DNA of 36,589 nt from the NCBI GenBank assembly GCA_021299835.1, contig JAJTER010000087.1, forward strand, positions 1 through 36,589, given 5' to 3'. Below are positions 1-7,010 of the stretch, piece after piece. The notes beneath the pieces are model-generated. The model was not told the origin of the DNA. It ran no database searches and saw nothing but the letters and a program-made list of their open reading frames with translations. The DNA is from Saprospiraceae bacterium (GTDB taxonomy: Bacteria > Bacteroidota > Bacteroidia > Chitinophagales > Saprospiraceae). Position 1 is the first letter of the stretch. The number at the start of each line of letters is the position of its first letter. The position numbers were made by a program, and so were the translations under genes.

Positions 1-282
1 ATCAAAAATCGTTTGAGTCTCTCCTGACCCTGACGCTACGATAAGCAGATCTCCTTCACCTATACCAGGCACTGTTGAATCTCCTAACGTATAAGCTTGC
101 AAACCCAAGTGGCCTAATCTCATTCCGAAGCCTCTGATAGCCATTCCAACTCGCCCTGCTCCACAAACAACTATTTTTTGTGCCTCTAGGATTTCGTCAA
201 TAAGCCTCTCAGCTTGATTATTATCCACTTTTGATAAAACTTTTTCAATTTCTTGCAGGATTATTCCAATTTTTGCTTTCAT
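1..282 (-). CDS. SIS-domain sugar-phosphate isomerase, HxlB-like, partial
   Basis: The reading frame starts with ATG at 282 and runs off the left edge, so only the first 94 residues are visible. They contain the start of a SIS fold: the CGAGRVGMAIRGFGMRLGHLG segment typical of 6-phospho-3-hexuloisomerase, and further on the ASGSGET phosphosugar-binding loop. HxlB converts 3-hexulose-6-phosphate to fructose-6-phosphate in the ribulose monophosphate pathway and is usually about 185 residues long. In Bacteroidota, close relatives also occur in sugar and polysaccharide loci, and the neighbouring flippase and WlbA-like genes fit that. The exact substrate cannot be read from the N-terminus alone. 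The SIS assignment is firm; HxlB is the best match by motif order. Confidence 0.8.
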   Translation of the reverse strand, partial: MKAKIGIILQEIEKVLSKVDNNQAERLIDEILEAQKIVVCGAGRVGMAIRGFGMRLGHLGLQAYTLGDSTVPGIGEGDLLIVASGSGETQTIFD

Positions 283-769
283 TTTTTGTTTGTGTAAATT
301 ATTAAAGTTTCGGTGTAAATTATCAGACCATTTTGTAAGGATATTTAAAACTGGTAAATAAATCTTGGTGAGATATTTGACTCAACCATGTATTTTAAAG
401 GTTTATAATAAAATATTTTAAAGTAATTAAAATTCACCTAATTTAGAGTTGTGTATAATAACTCTAAATTAGGTGAATTTTTGACTAATCCGGAAATTTG
501 CTTTTAACTATCTTATAATCTGGAAGTTATGATAAAAAATAGATTTTTATATAATTTTTATTTAGTTGATATTTAGTTTATGGCATCGACGAAACTTTAG
601 ACCCTTATTTAGCTGAATTTGATAAACATTGGTAAATGTCCTAGATAAAAAGAAAATCAATTAAACACCAAAATTTTGAATGAAATTCATTTTAATAATA
701 ATAAATATTTCTTCAAAATGATAGTAGAAAATTAATCTATAATTTTTGTAAATATTATTTTTATCAAAT
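283..769. other. AT-rich intergenic region with inverted repeats, no gene
   Basis: There is no credible gene in this 487-base gap. It contains a perfect 21-bp inverted repeat at 430-480, and a 13-bp inverted pair (614-626 with 760-772) whose right member supplies the stop codon of the truncated ABC gene. A 22-codon open stretch on the plus strand (570-635) is too short to call. The gap should also contain the promoter of the minus-strand isomerase gene, but I could not identify it. Confidence 0.6.
430..480. repeat. Perfect 21-bp inverted repeat with 9-nt loop
   Basis: The left arm (430-450) begins AAATTCACCTAATTTAGAG. The right arm (460-480) is its exact reverse complement, separated by nine bases. 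A T-run follows the right arm on the plus strand. It may be a bidirectional terminator between the ABC gene and the isomerase gene, or the remnant of a small palindromic element. The structure is certain; the function is inferred. Confidence 0.8.
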
Positions 770-2422
770 TCAATCATCCGCTAATTGTTCTATGCCTTCC
801 ATGACAGCTAATTCTGTATCGTTATCCAGGGCACTGGTGGCTTCGTCGAAAACAATGACCTGCGCATTTTTATAGAGTGCTCTGGCTATACCAATCCTTT
901 GACGTTGACCACCAGAAAGGCGAATACCTCGCTCTCCAACGAATGTATCGTATTTTTGAGGTAATGATTCTATCGTTTCGGCTATTTGTGCCTTTTGTGC
1001 CGCTTCCCTTACTTTAATCATATCAATTTTATCTAGTTCAACACCAAAAGCGATATTTTCCGCTAAAGAAGTATCGGATAGATAAATAGCCTGAGGTACA
1101 TGAGAAAGTATGACCTGCCAGGATCGATGATTATGATTATCAATGATGTTGTCATCAATTTTCAGATACCCTTTTGTAGGTATCAACAATCCCATAACCA
1201 CATCTAATAAGGTACTCTTTCCACAACCCGTAGTTCCAACGAAACCATAACGTTTACCCTTTTCAAGGGTCAAATTAAGATTTTTCAACACAATAGCTCC
1301 CCCTTGGCTATAACTGAAACTGAGATTTTCTAATTTTATAAACTTCTCAAATTTTATAGACTGTGGATTTAACTTATGAGCATGATCTGGGAAGGGTTGT
1401 TCCAGAAATTGTAAACCATCCTCAACCGATTCCTGAGCACCTCTCATGGCCGTCCAATTATAGTAAAAATTTTGTAAAGCGGGTAATAAACGCTGAGCGG
1501 CTAATGCCAGCGCTGCTAAAATAGGAATAGCCGCCATAAATCCATCGCCCTTCAATACCAGTTGATAAGAGATGATACAAATAAATATTATACCTAAAAA
1601 TTCAACAATTAATCTAGGGCTATTGCCCACAATTTGATTATTTGCTGCGGATTCATTATATCGTGATTGCGCTCTGTTAAAAATTTTGCCGTACGTTTCT
1701 TGTGTACCATCAATAAGAACATCCCTAATACCTCCAAGTCCCTCCTGTAAAGCTTTAACCATCTTCGGATATTCTCGACTTAACACAACTGAATTCGTCG
1801 CAAGTCTCTTTTTTACTAATAGAATAATTCCAGCATATAAAACACCAAATCCAAAGAATGCAGTTAATGCAGCGAAAGGGTTTATAGTAAATAATGTAAT
1901 AATTATCGCCATAATAGTCACACTTGATGAAATAAGGTTCATCAGTGGATTAATCAAACCGGTTAAAATGGCTGAAGCCTTATTTGTAATACCAGATATA
2001 ACCTCGCTACTATTCCTCGACACATGAACAGCATAAGGTTGATAAAGCGTTCTAATATAAATACTGCTACTAAATGCAGCAGAAGTCGCAGATCCAAGTC
2101 TTGTTTGAGCCCATAATAGCAATAATCTTAAGGCTATACCAACAAATATTAAAATACAGAATGCAATAGTAAAAGGCAAAAGGAGCTCTTCCTGAGTCTT
2201 GATACCCACAAAATTTATGAAAAACTGGGCAGATGGATGGTTAAATACCTTTTCTGGATTAGACAATACCCCTATGTATGGTAATAACGCAGAAATACTG
2301 ATGGCCTCCATGAAAGAAGCAACCGTCATCAATCCTAACAAAAGAATAAAATATACCTTTCTCCGCGGAGTAAGATTCCTCCAAACTCTTTTGAAATTAT
2401 TCTTTATCGAGGGTCTTGACAT
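770..2422 (-). CDS. PglK-like ABC transporter (flippase), C-terminally truncated
   Basis: This is a fused membrane and ATPase half-transporter. Hydrophobic segments lie near residues 24-50, 82-105, 160-202 and 270-310. The ATPase domain (about 357-550) has Walker A GTTGCGKST at 396-404, the signature LSGGQ at 502-506 and Walker B VIVFDEATSALD at 522-532. The closest family type is PglK and similar flippases that move lipid-linked oligosaccharides across the inner membrane, which fits the isomerase and WlbA-like neighbours. The protein stops at residue 550, before the H-loop histidine and the last 35-40 residues that such transporters need. No other frame downstream restores them. The product is therefore probably inactive, and the gene may be a pseudogene cut by a rearrangement at 760-772. 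Confidence 0.85.
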   Translation of the reverse strand: MSRPSIKNNFKRVWRNLTPRRKVYFILLLGLMTVASFMEAISISALLPYIGVLSNPEKVFNHPSAQFFINFVGIKTQEELLLPFTIAFCILIFVGIALRLLLLWAQTRLGSATSAAFSSSIYIRTLYQPYAVHVSRNSSEVISGITNKASAILTGLINPLMNLISSSVTIMAIIITLFTINPFAALTAFFGFGVLYAGIILLVKKRLATNSVVLSREYPKMVKALQEGLGGIRDVLIDGTQETYGKIFNRAQSRYNESAANNQIVGNSPRLIVEFLGIIFICIISYQLVLKGDGFMAAIPILAALALAAQRLLPALQNFYYNWTAMRGAQESVEDGLQFLEQPFPDHAHKLNPQSIKFEKFIKLENLSFSYSQGGAIVLKNLNLTLEKGKRYGFVGTTGCGKSTLLDVVMGLLIPTKGYLKIDDNIIDNHNHRSWQVILSHVPQAIYLSDTSLAENIAFGVELDKIDMIKVREAAQKAQIAETIESLPQKYDTFVGERGIRLSGGQRQRIGIARALYKNAQVIVFDEATSALDNDTELAVMEGIEQLADD

Positions 2423-2481
2423 GTAATTTAATATATTAATTAGGGCTATTCAGTTAGTGATTTTTTCTATGGAGAAATTAC

Positions 2482-2721
2482 TCAACCTGCAATTTGGACT
2501 GACTTAAAAACCAAATCCTCCTTAGGAATTGGTAAATTATCCTCTTTTAAACTTTCAAGATATAGTGCCACCGCTTCCGTAATATTCTCTACCGCTTCCT
2601 CAAAATTATCACCTTGTGAATGACATCCTTTTAAAATAGGACAAAAAGCATGATACCCACCCTCCATTTCTTTTTCAAAAATGACGGTATAATTATAAAT
2701 TTGAGCACTTTCTGATTTCAT
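2482..2721 (-). CDS. HicB-like antitoxin, orphan
   Basis: A 79-residue protein with the HicB-like fold: a YTVIFEKEMEGGYHAFCPILKGC strand pair, then SQGDNFEEAVENITEAVALYLE. HicB proteins neutralise the small HicA ribonuclease toxin and often repress their own operon. No HicA-sized gene lies on either side: 59 bases separate it from the ABC gene, and the HTH-nucleotidyltransferase remnant starts 14 bases upstream. It also lacks an obvious C-terminal DNA-binding domain, which is common for short HicB-like proteins. It is probably a solitary antitoxin, either a remnant or serving another role. Confidence 0.75.
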   Translation of the reverse strand: MKSESAQIYNYTVIFEKEMEGGYHAFCPILKGCHSQGDNFEEAVENITEAVALYLESLKEDNLPIPKEDLVFKSVQIAG

Positions 2722-2735
2722 TGTTTTCAGTTTTT

Positions 2736-3187
2736 TTAATCTAACAGATTCATATAAATGCCCACGTCCTCCAGCTTTTTTGCTGAAAACTCCTCCGGCC
2801 TGTACAAGCCTATTCTTATTTTTTTATCAATTAGATTTTCAACACGTTCAGTTAATCTGAACAGATAAGCTCGATCTACATTCCCCACTAATATCAGGTC
2901 AATAAATGGGGAATTTCTTCCCAATGCCAAATCACCTGTCAAATATACTTTTTCCAGATTTCCTAACTGATTCAAAACCATAATTTTGTCTTTGTATTCA
3001 ACTCTCCTTCGCATTCTTCAATCAAATGCATTTCAGAAAGTTTATTCAACTCAAGCCGAACGGTATTACTGCTGACATCCAACTCTTTTTCCAAACCTCT
3101 GAGAAAAACTTTGGTCTTTGGATTCAACAAAAAACGAGTGAGTAACTTAAGTCTTATTTTACCCGAAAAAAGCTGATCTAATATCAA
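2736..3187 (-). pseudogene. Winged-HTH/nucleotidyltransferase regulator, broken
   Basis: Two overlapping frames make up one gene. The N-terminal frame (3187 to 2972, TTG start) encodes a winged helix: LDQLFSGKIRLKLLTRFLL, then NTVRLELNKLSEMHLI. The C-terminal frame (to 2736) encodes the nucleotidyltransferase-like half, with EKVYLTGDLALGR and PFIDLILVGNVDRAYL. In Bacteroidota these halves are normally one protein of roughly 190-210 residues. Here the frames are offset by -1 and a linker of about 40 residues between the wing and the second domain seems to be missing. The N-terminal frame ends with a stop near 2972. Loss of function by deletion plus frameshift is the simplest reading. Two translationally coupled genes are possible but less likely. 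Confidence 0.7.
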
Positions 3188-3498
3188 AAATATCTATTTT
3201 ATTTAAGGTTTTTATACGCTTTCGCCCCGATGAGTCGCAAAGTACTCTTCCAGGTGATGTATTATTGAGTAGTAAAAATACAAAAATTAATGCAATATTA
3301 AAAATAATTTATATTATAAAAATACTCGCCTTGCAAAATAACCACAAAACCAAACCAAAACCGTGACTCAAAACCTTTATTTGCCGAAAATATTACATTG
3401 GAACCTGTCGGGGATAAGACGCGAAGCATCGCGTCTCTACAAATAACTCGCCATCTATACCAAAGACCAACTCATATGGTATATCGACAGGAGCTAAG
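3188..3498. other. Intergenic region with repeat fragment
   Basis: No gene is visible. The left part is AT-rich. The right part (about 3361-3444) matches the outer tail of the interspersed composite repeat seen in region 3, including its hairpin. Confidence 0.6.
3361..3444 (+). repeat. Fragment of composite repeat, outer-tail hairpin module
   Basis: The segment holds ATATTACATTGGAACCTGTC followed by the hairpin AGACGCGA-AGCA-TCGCGTCT (3417-3436) and TCTACA. The same order occurs beside the full repeat copies at 23.6, 25.7 and 32.7 kb. Here the central palindrome and the rest of the element are absent, so this is a solo tail. Confidence 0.75.
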
Positions 3499-4050
3499 TT
3501 ATCCTCCAGGTAATATATAATCAGCCAATGCTTTTTTGATATTATTTTTCATTGTTTGCCAGGAAGTATTATGGAACATAAATGGCATTTCCTACTCATC
3601 GGCATCATCAAAAAAAATAATACTCTTTAAAGCGAAAAAGAGAGAACTGTCACTAAATTTTTGCAAATAAAAATCCAGTATCTGGTTTAATGTGAAAATT
3701 TTTAGTAACTCATTTAAATCAATAAAATCTTTTTTTGAACCTCTATTTATAATTGCTGCCATTTTCATCGCAGCAATTTCTTTTGAACTAGCTAATCGTA
3801 AATTATCCTCAACCAATGGATTATCAATCCATTCGTAAGGATAAAAAACTATATCTATTTTAACATCATTTAAAAATAATGAGTCAATTTTTTCATTCCC
3901 AAAAAAATCTAAATCTATTGATTATCGATGCCCATGTATTAAGGCTAAAGCTGTTCCACCAACCAGGCGATAATTCTGAAATAAAACAGATTCATTTATT
4001 TTATTTAATAAATCCAATGTTGGCTTGTCAACGACCTTGTATTGTAACAT
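3499..4050 (-). pseudogene. AbiEii-like nucleotidyltransferase, copy 1, two nonsense codons
   Basis: Read from ATG at 4050, one frame continues through to TAA at 3499, with two internal stops: TAA at 3922-3924 (codon 43, where copy 2 has K) and TAG at 3592-3594 (codon 153, where copy 2 has Q). The frame encodes the nucleotidyltransferase core RLVGGTALALIHGHR-stop-SIDLDFFG, then EWIDNPLVEDNLRLASSKEI and GSKKDFIDL. These are hallmarks of the AbiEii/AbiGii toxin family, which transfers nucleotides in abortive-infection toxin-antitoxin systems. About 24 residues after the SIDLDFFG motif are also deleted in frame compared with copy 2 (6135-6679). It overlaps the DUF6922 gene by 46 bases. The gene is certainly dead. 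Confidence 0.85.
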
Positions 4051-4292
4051 CTAAATGCTTCTTTTGGTGTATTTGAAATGGTTGCAATAAAATTTAAATC
4101 CTTAGGACTCATTGTTCGAAAAGTTTTTGCAGTGTTAACAATTTCCTCTAACGTATATACCCTAACAATACAAAGCCATTCATCCATATTACCTCTTTCA
4201 ATTACTCTTTCTATGATTGTTTTTTTATTTTTTTCCCAACACATTTTACTATTATCAATATCCCAAAACAGATGTTTAGATAATAATTCCAT
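4005..4292 (-). CDS. DUF6922 protein, copy 1, probable AbiEii partner
   Basis: A 95-residue open frame with the DUF6922 pattern: MELLSKHLFWD at the start, IIERVIERGNMDEWLCI, FRTMSPKDLNFI and the conserved FRCY near the end. DUF6922 genes in Bacteroidota commonly sit directly upstream of AbiEii-like nucleotidyltransferases. By position it is the candidate antitoxin or regulator, although the biochemical role is not established. The related copy at 6634-6954 begins twelve residues earlier at an ATG that is ATT here (4320-4322), so the start has probably moved to the internal ATG at 4292. Its 3' end overlaps the broken toxin gene by 46 bases. It remains open although its toxin is destroyed. Confidence 0.75.
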   Translation of the reverse strand: MELLSKHLFWDIDNSKMCWEKNKKTIIERVIERGNMDEWLCIVRVYTLEEIVNTAKTFRTMSPKDLNFIATISNTPKEAFRCYNTRSLTSQHWIY

Positions 4293-4373
4293 CGGATTAT
4301 CAGGTATTTCAGGTAGCGTTGAAATCTTAACTTTATAATTTTTTAGGCTTAAAAAACAGGAGATTATCTTTTT

Positions 4374-4482
4374 TTAACCTAATAAAGATAAGCATTTTTT
4401 GAATAACATCGCTCTCCAATGCTGATAACCAAGCTTTTCATGACGACATTGTCCAATATAACCAAAATAATGGTCACGCAAC
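4374..4482 (-). pseudogene. HEPT gene remnant, copy 1
   Basis: On the minus strand the frame reads HEKLGYQHWRAMLFKKC. This joins EKLGY from the middle of the intact HEPT protein (7011-7475) directly to GYQHWRAM near its end. About 45 codons, including the catalytic RX4HXY motif, are gone. The flanking DNA (4316-4415) also aligns with 6948-7050, so this is the third gene of a duplicated block. A short conserved GGxTATC sequence at both joining points suggests deletion by microhomology. Sequence upstream of 4482 no longer resembles HEPT. Confidence 0.65.
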
Positions 4483-4664
4483 CGCTACAAAATCTGGTAA
4501 CCATAATTTAGGACAACCAGGATTGCCCCTACGGGTGAGGTACTACATAATTGGCTTGTACCTGATTGCGTTCGGTTTTGTTATAAACAAGGTCCGTCTC
4601 TTTTCCAGTTTTCTCTAAAAGACGCTATATAGTGTCAAACAATGATGAAAAACAAGCTTTACGT
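4483..4664. other. Intergenic, no gene seen
   Basis: Together with the HEPT remnant this fills the gap between the DUF6922 gene and the truncated ATPase gene. It contains a TTGCCCCTACGGGTG stretch (near 4524) similar to other short GC-rich repeat pieces in the window. I see no open frame or counterpart of mntA here. Confidence 0.4.
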
Positions 4665-5780
4665 TTAAAAACCTATTAATCCTTTAAGATATTGGTCAAA
4701 AAAGGCTCTTTTTAACTCCCTGTTTGGGAATTTTAATTTAAATACCTGCTCCTGGTCAACAATGGCCGTATCTCTAATGGCCAGATACCCACTTTGAAAA
4801 AGAAGAGATATGGGATCAATATTGTCAATATCAAAAGCATCTAAAATCTCAGGTGTAACCTTAATATTCTCAAAATCGGGTGCAAAATATTTAATTTTGA
4901 TTAATAGTCCAACGTGGTATGTAAGAGTGCCCGTCCTAAACCAGTAATTTTGAAACATGAATCTTTTGTTTGAAAATGAAAGAATATCGTATGGATTGTA
5001 AACAGATTCCGAACCTGCCCAGTTAAAACCATAATACCATTCTTTTACTTCCTCCGGGTCACAGTCGGCAAAATATTCCCTGAAATAATGTTGGAGTTCC
5101 TTTTCTGTAAAACCAAAAACAGAAGAATATGTTTGGCTAATTGTAATATCATTAAGATGGTTCAAACCACTACAACTGCGCCCTTTTAAAAATTTGGTCA
5201 CGCCTGTCATAAATATGAATTGTAGATTGGCATCCTGGCTTTTAAAAACTGAAAAAAGATTATTCAATCCAAATAACAACTCTTTTGCCGTTGATAAATT
5301 ACCAATATTGTCAAATATAGGTTTTTCGTAATCATCAAACAATACCACTACCCTTTGGCCATATTTCTCTCTTGCACCTTTTATTAAATCTGCAAATCTG
5401 CCACTAATGCTTTTATTTACGGTCGAAATTCCAAGATTTTCCTCATTAAACAAAAGGATTTCATGAATTTTTTCATCTAAATCTTTCCCGCTTTTCAGCA
5501 TACCCTCTGCAAAATCAAATTTGATGACTGGATATTTCTTAGTCCAGTCCCATTTGTCGTAAATATACAGACCCTCAAATAACTTTTGGTTCCCCTCAAA
5601 AATCTCCTTTAAGGTGTCAACAAACAGACTCTTCCCAAAACGGCGTGGACGGGATAGTAAAAAACGACCAGGCGATTTTATGAGATTGAACGCATATTCT
5701 GTCTTGTCAACATAGATACTATTCGATTCCAGTAAAAGACTTAAAGTACTTATCCCCAGTGGAAGATTTTTTAGGTTCAT
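4665..5780 (-). CDS. AAA-ATPase-like protein lacking its nuclease domain
   Basis: This belongs to the AAA-ATPase-like family (PF09820 type), normally followed by a PD-(D/E)XK nuclease domain (PF08011 type). It shows the usual opening LPLGISTLSLLLES, YVDKTEYAFNLI, the Walker A variant SRPRRFGKSL, a Walker B region VVVLFDDYEKPI (the family usually has DEYD), and the FGFTEKEL and YNPYDIL motifs. The family start is best placed at the ATG at 5780. The open frame extends to 5855, but that extension covers a palindrome. The protein is about 371 residues long and stops at KGLIGF, where the nuclease domain would begin; the full paralogue at 8489-10042 has 517. It is a truncated, possibly regulatory or dead, copy. 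Confidence 0.8.
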   Translation of the reverse strand: MNLKNLPLGISTLSLLLESNSIYVDKTEYAFNLIKSPGRFLLSRPRRFGKSLFVDTLKEIFEGNQKLFEGLYIYDKWDWTKKYPVIKFDFAEGMLKSGKDLDEKIHEILLFNEENLGISTVNKSISGRFADLIKGAREKYGQRVVVLFDDYEKPIFDNIGNLSTAKELLFGLNNLFSVFKSQDANLQFIFMTGVTKFLKGRSCSGLNHLNDITISQTYSSVFGFTEKELQHYFREYFADCDPEEVKEWYYGFNWAGSESVYNPYDILSFSNKRFMFQNYWFRTGTLTYHVGLLIKIKYFAPDFENIKVTPEILDAFDIDNIDPISLLFQSGYLAIRDTAIVDQEQVFKLKFPNRELKRAFFDQYLKGLIGF

Positions 5781-5835
5781 ATATTTTATATTTTCTTCAA
5801 TATACGTCCTTTTCAAGGAAGATGTATGAAAATCC

Positions 5836-5873
5836 ATTCCGTAAAGACGATGCATGCATTGTCTTTACGGAAT
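5836..5873. repeat. 38-bp near-perfect palindrome upstream of the ATPase gene
   Basis: The arms ATTCCGTAAAGAC (5836-5848) and GTCTTTACGGAAT (5861-5873) are perfectly complementary. The spacer GATGCATGCATT is itself palindromic except for its outermost pair. It lies 56-93 bases upstream of the preferred ATPase start at 5780, so it could be an operator or a terminator. The structure is certain; the role is inferred. Confidence 0.75.
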
Positions 5874-5885
5874 AATATGGAAAAC

Positions 5886-6017
5886 TCACAAGGTTAGCTT
5901 TGCTAAGTCTGTGTATGGAAGGATAGTCCTCCCATGACTTCTTTTCTCCATCTGATTTCCATCATAGATGACATAACCGCCTTCTTCGCCTAATCGCAAC
6001 CACTTTAAATTATTGCA
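5886..6017 (-). pseudogene. Possible C-terminal gene fragment, unidentified
   Basis: A 43-codon frame opens after TAG at 6018-6020 and ends with TGA at 5886-5888. It reads KWLRLGEEGGYVIYDGN followed by QMEKRSHGRTILPYTDLAK. Codon use looks more protein-like than the surrounding sequence, and the fragment has no start codon of its own near its beginning. I do not recognise the family. It may be the tail of a gene lost by rearrangement, or chance. Confidence 0.25.
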
Positions 6018-6046
6018 CTAAAAATTGAACTTTGGACCTAGCTGAT

Positions 6047-6097
6047 CGAAAAATCATGATTTTTCGTGCAATACGGGAATTAGATTCCCGTATTGCA
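6047..6097. repeat. Two abutting perfect palindromes
   Basis: CGAAAAATCATGATTTTTCG (6047-6066) is a perfect 20-bp palindrome. It is followed without a gap by a hairpin with 14-bp perfect arms, TGCAATACGGGAAT (6067-6080) and ATTCCCGTATTGCA (6084-6097), and a 3-nt loop TAG. They lie 37 bases past the stop codon of the copy-2 nucleotidyltransferase pseudogene, on its downstream side. A terminator or the end of a mobile element are both plausible. Confidence 0.75.
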
Positions 6098-6134
6098 AGG
6101 TTATTGATTGAACAAAAAGAATGAGGTGGTTCAG

Positions 6135-6679
6135 TTATCCTCCAGGTAATATATAATCAGCTAATGCTTTTTTGATATTATTTTTCATTGTCTGCCAGGA
6201 AGTATTATGGAACATAAATGGCATTTCCTGCTCATCGGCATCATCAAAATAGGCAAGGCTCTTAAGCACCAGAAAAATAGAACCATCGTGGTATTTTTGA
6301 GAATACAAATCAATTAAAGTAGATAGCGTGAAATTTTTTAAAATAAAATATAGGTCGATAAAACCCTTTTTACTACCTCTACCCATTATTGCATTTAACT
6401 TCTTTAGCGGGGGGTCTTAATATCATTGATTAAGAGGCTATGAATATTTTTTGAATTCTTTAGAAGGACGACTTCACCAAGGGTCTTTAATTCATCTATC
6501 AAAATGTCAAACTCAACGTTTAAAATACCAAATAAATCAATATCAATTGATTTTCTATGTCCAATCTGAAGGGCTAAGGATCTCCCACCAACTAAGCGCA
6601 TTTCGCTCAATATATCCAAGGATTGCAGTTGTTTTAATAATCCCAGTGTGCCTTCATCAACTGTTTCGTAGTGTAACAT
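6135..6679 (-). pseudogene. AbiEii-like nucleotidyltransferase, copy 2, deletion plus frameshift
   Basis: The first frame (6679 to 6404) has the intact nucleotidyltransferase core RLVGGRSLALQIGHRKSID, then IDLFG, and ends abnormally at INDIKTPR. A second frame (from about 6404 to 6135) resumes with KKLNAIMGRGSKKGFIDLY and continues to the family C-terminus KKALADYILPGG. Compared with copy 1, about 31 residues between NDIK and the AAMK helix are missing, and the join shifts the frame beside a run of six C bases. The missing part is different from the one missing in copy 1, so together the two copies reveal the full ancestral protein. It overlaps the upstream DUF6922 gene by 46 bases, as in copy 1. 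Not functional as read. Confidence 0.8.
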
Positions 6680-6954
6680 CTGAAATTATTTATAGGAAGT
6701 CCAGTTATATTTACCAAAAATGCCAGTGCTTTTGGATCTAATGTTCTAAATTGAGTAGCTACCCTGCCAATTTCAGTTAACCCATACCACGCTGTAATTA
6801 AATGCCAATCATCGATGAGCCCGTATTCCAACACTCTGTGTATAATAAAACTTTTGTCCTTTTCAACCTCAATTTTTGTTAGAGGGGTGTCCCAAAACAG
6901 ATGTTTCGATAATAATTCCATCGGATTATCAGTTATTTCGGGTAGCGTTGACAT
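6634..6954 (-). CDS. DUF6922 protein, copy 2, probable AbiEii partner
   Basis: A complete 106-residue DUF6922 protein: MSTLPEITDNPMELLSKHLF at the start, IIHRVLEYGLIDDWHLI, FRTLDPKALAFL and FRCYTTKQL near the end. It is about as long as family members usually are, and no defect is visible. Its last 46 bases overlap the start of the broken nucleotidyltransferase, the same overlap as in copy 1, which supports an originally coupled two-gene unit. In AbiE systems the upstream gene encodes the antitoxin and autorepressor, and DUF6922 would fill that place here. That role is inferred from position only. Confidence 0.8.
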   Translation of the reverse strand: MSTLPEITDNPMELLSKHLFWDTPLTKIEVEKDKSFIIHRVLEYGLIDDWHLITAWYGLTEIGRVATQFRTLDPKALAFLVNITGLPINNFRCYTTKQLMKAHWDY

Positions 6955-7010
6955 CTTAACTTTAAAAATTTTTAGTCTTAAAAAACAGGAGGTTATCTTT
7001 TTTTAACTAA

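Larger units (their letters stand above)
5781..6134. other. Intergenic region with palindromes and a possible gene fragment
   Basis: The region contains one 38-bp palindrome next to the ATPase start, two abutting palindromes at 6047-6097, and a 43-codon open stretch on the minus strand (5886-6017). No complete gene is visible. Confidence 0.5.

Noticed and set aside
570-635. A 22-codon plus-strand stretch ending DPYLAEFDKHW
   Set aside because: Too short and isolated to call a gene or assign a family. It could be a remnant, but chance cannot be excluded.
1686-2027. A 113-residue plus-strand open frame inside the flippase
   Set aside because: It is antisense to a clear ABC transporter gene and has no recognisable domain. 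Similar antisense frames throughout the window were left out for the same reason.
2425-2481. A HicA toxin gene next to HicB
   Set aside because: The gap is too short and no small basic protein is encoded on either side.
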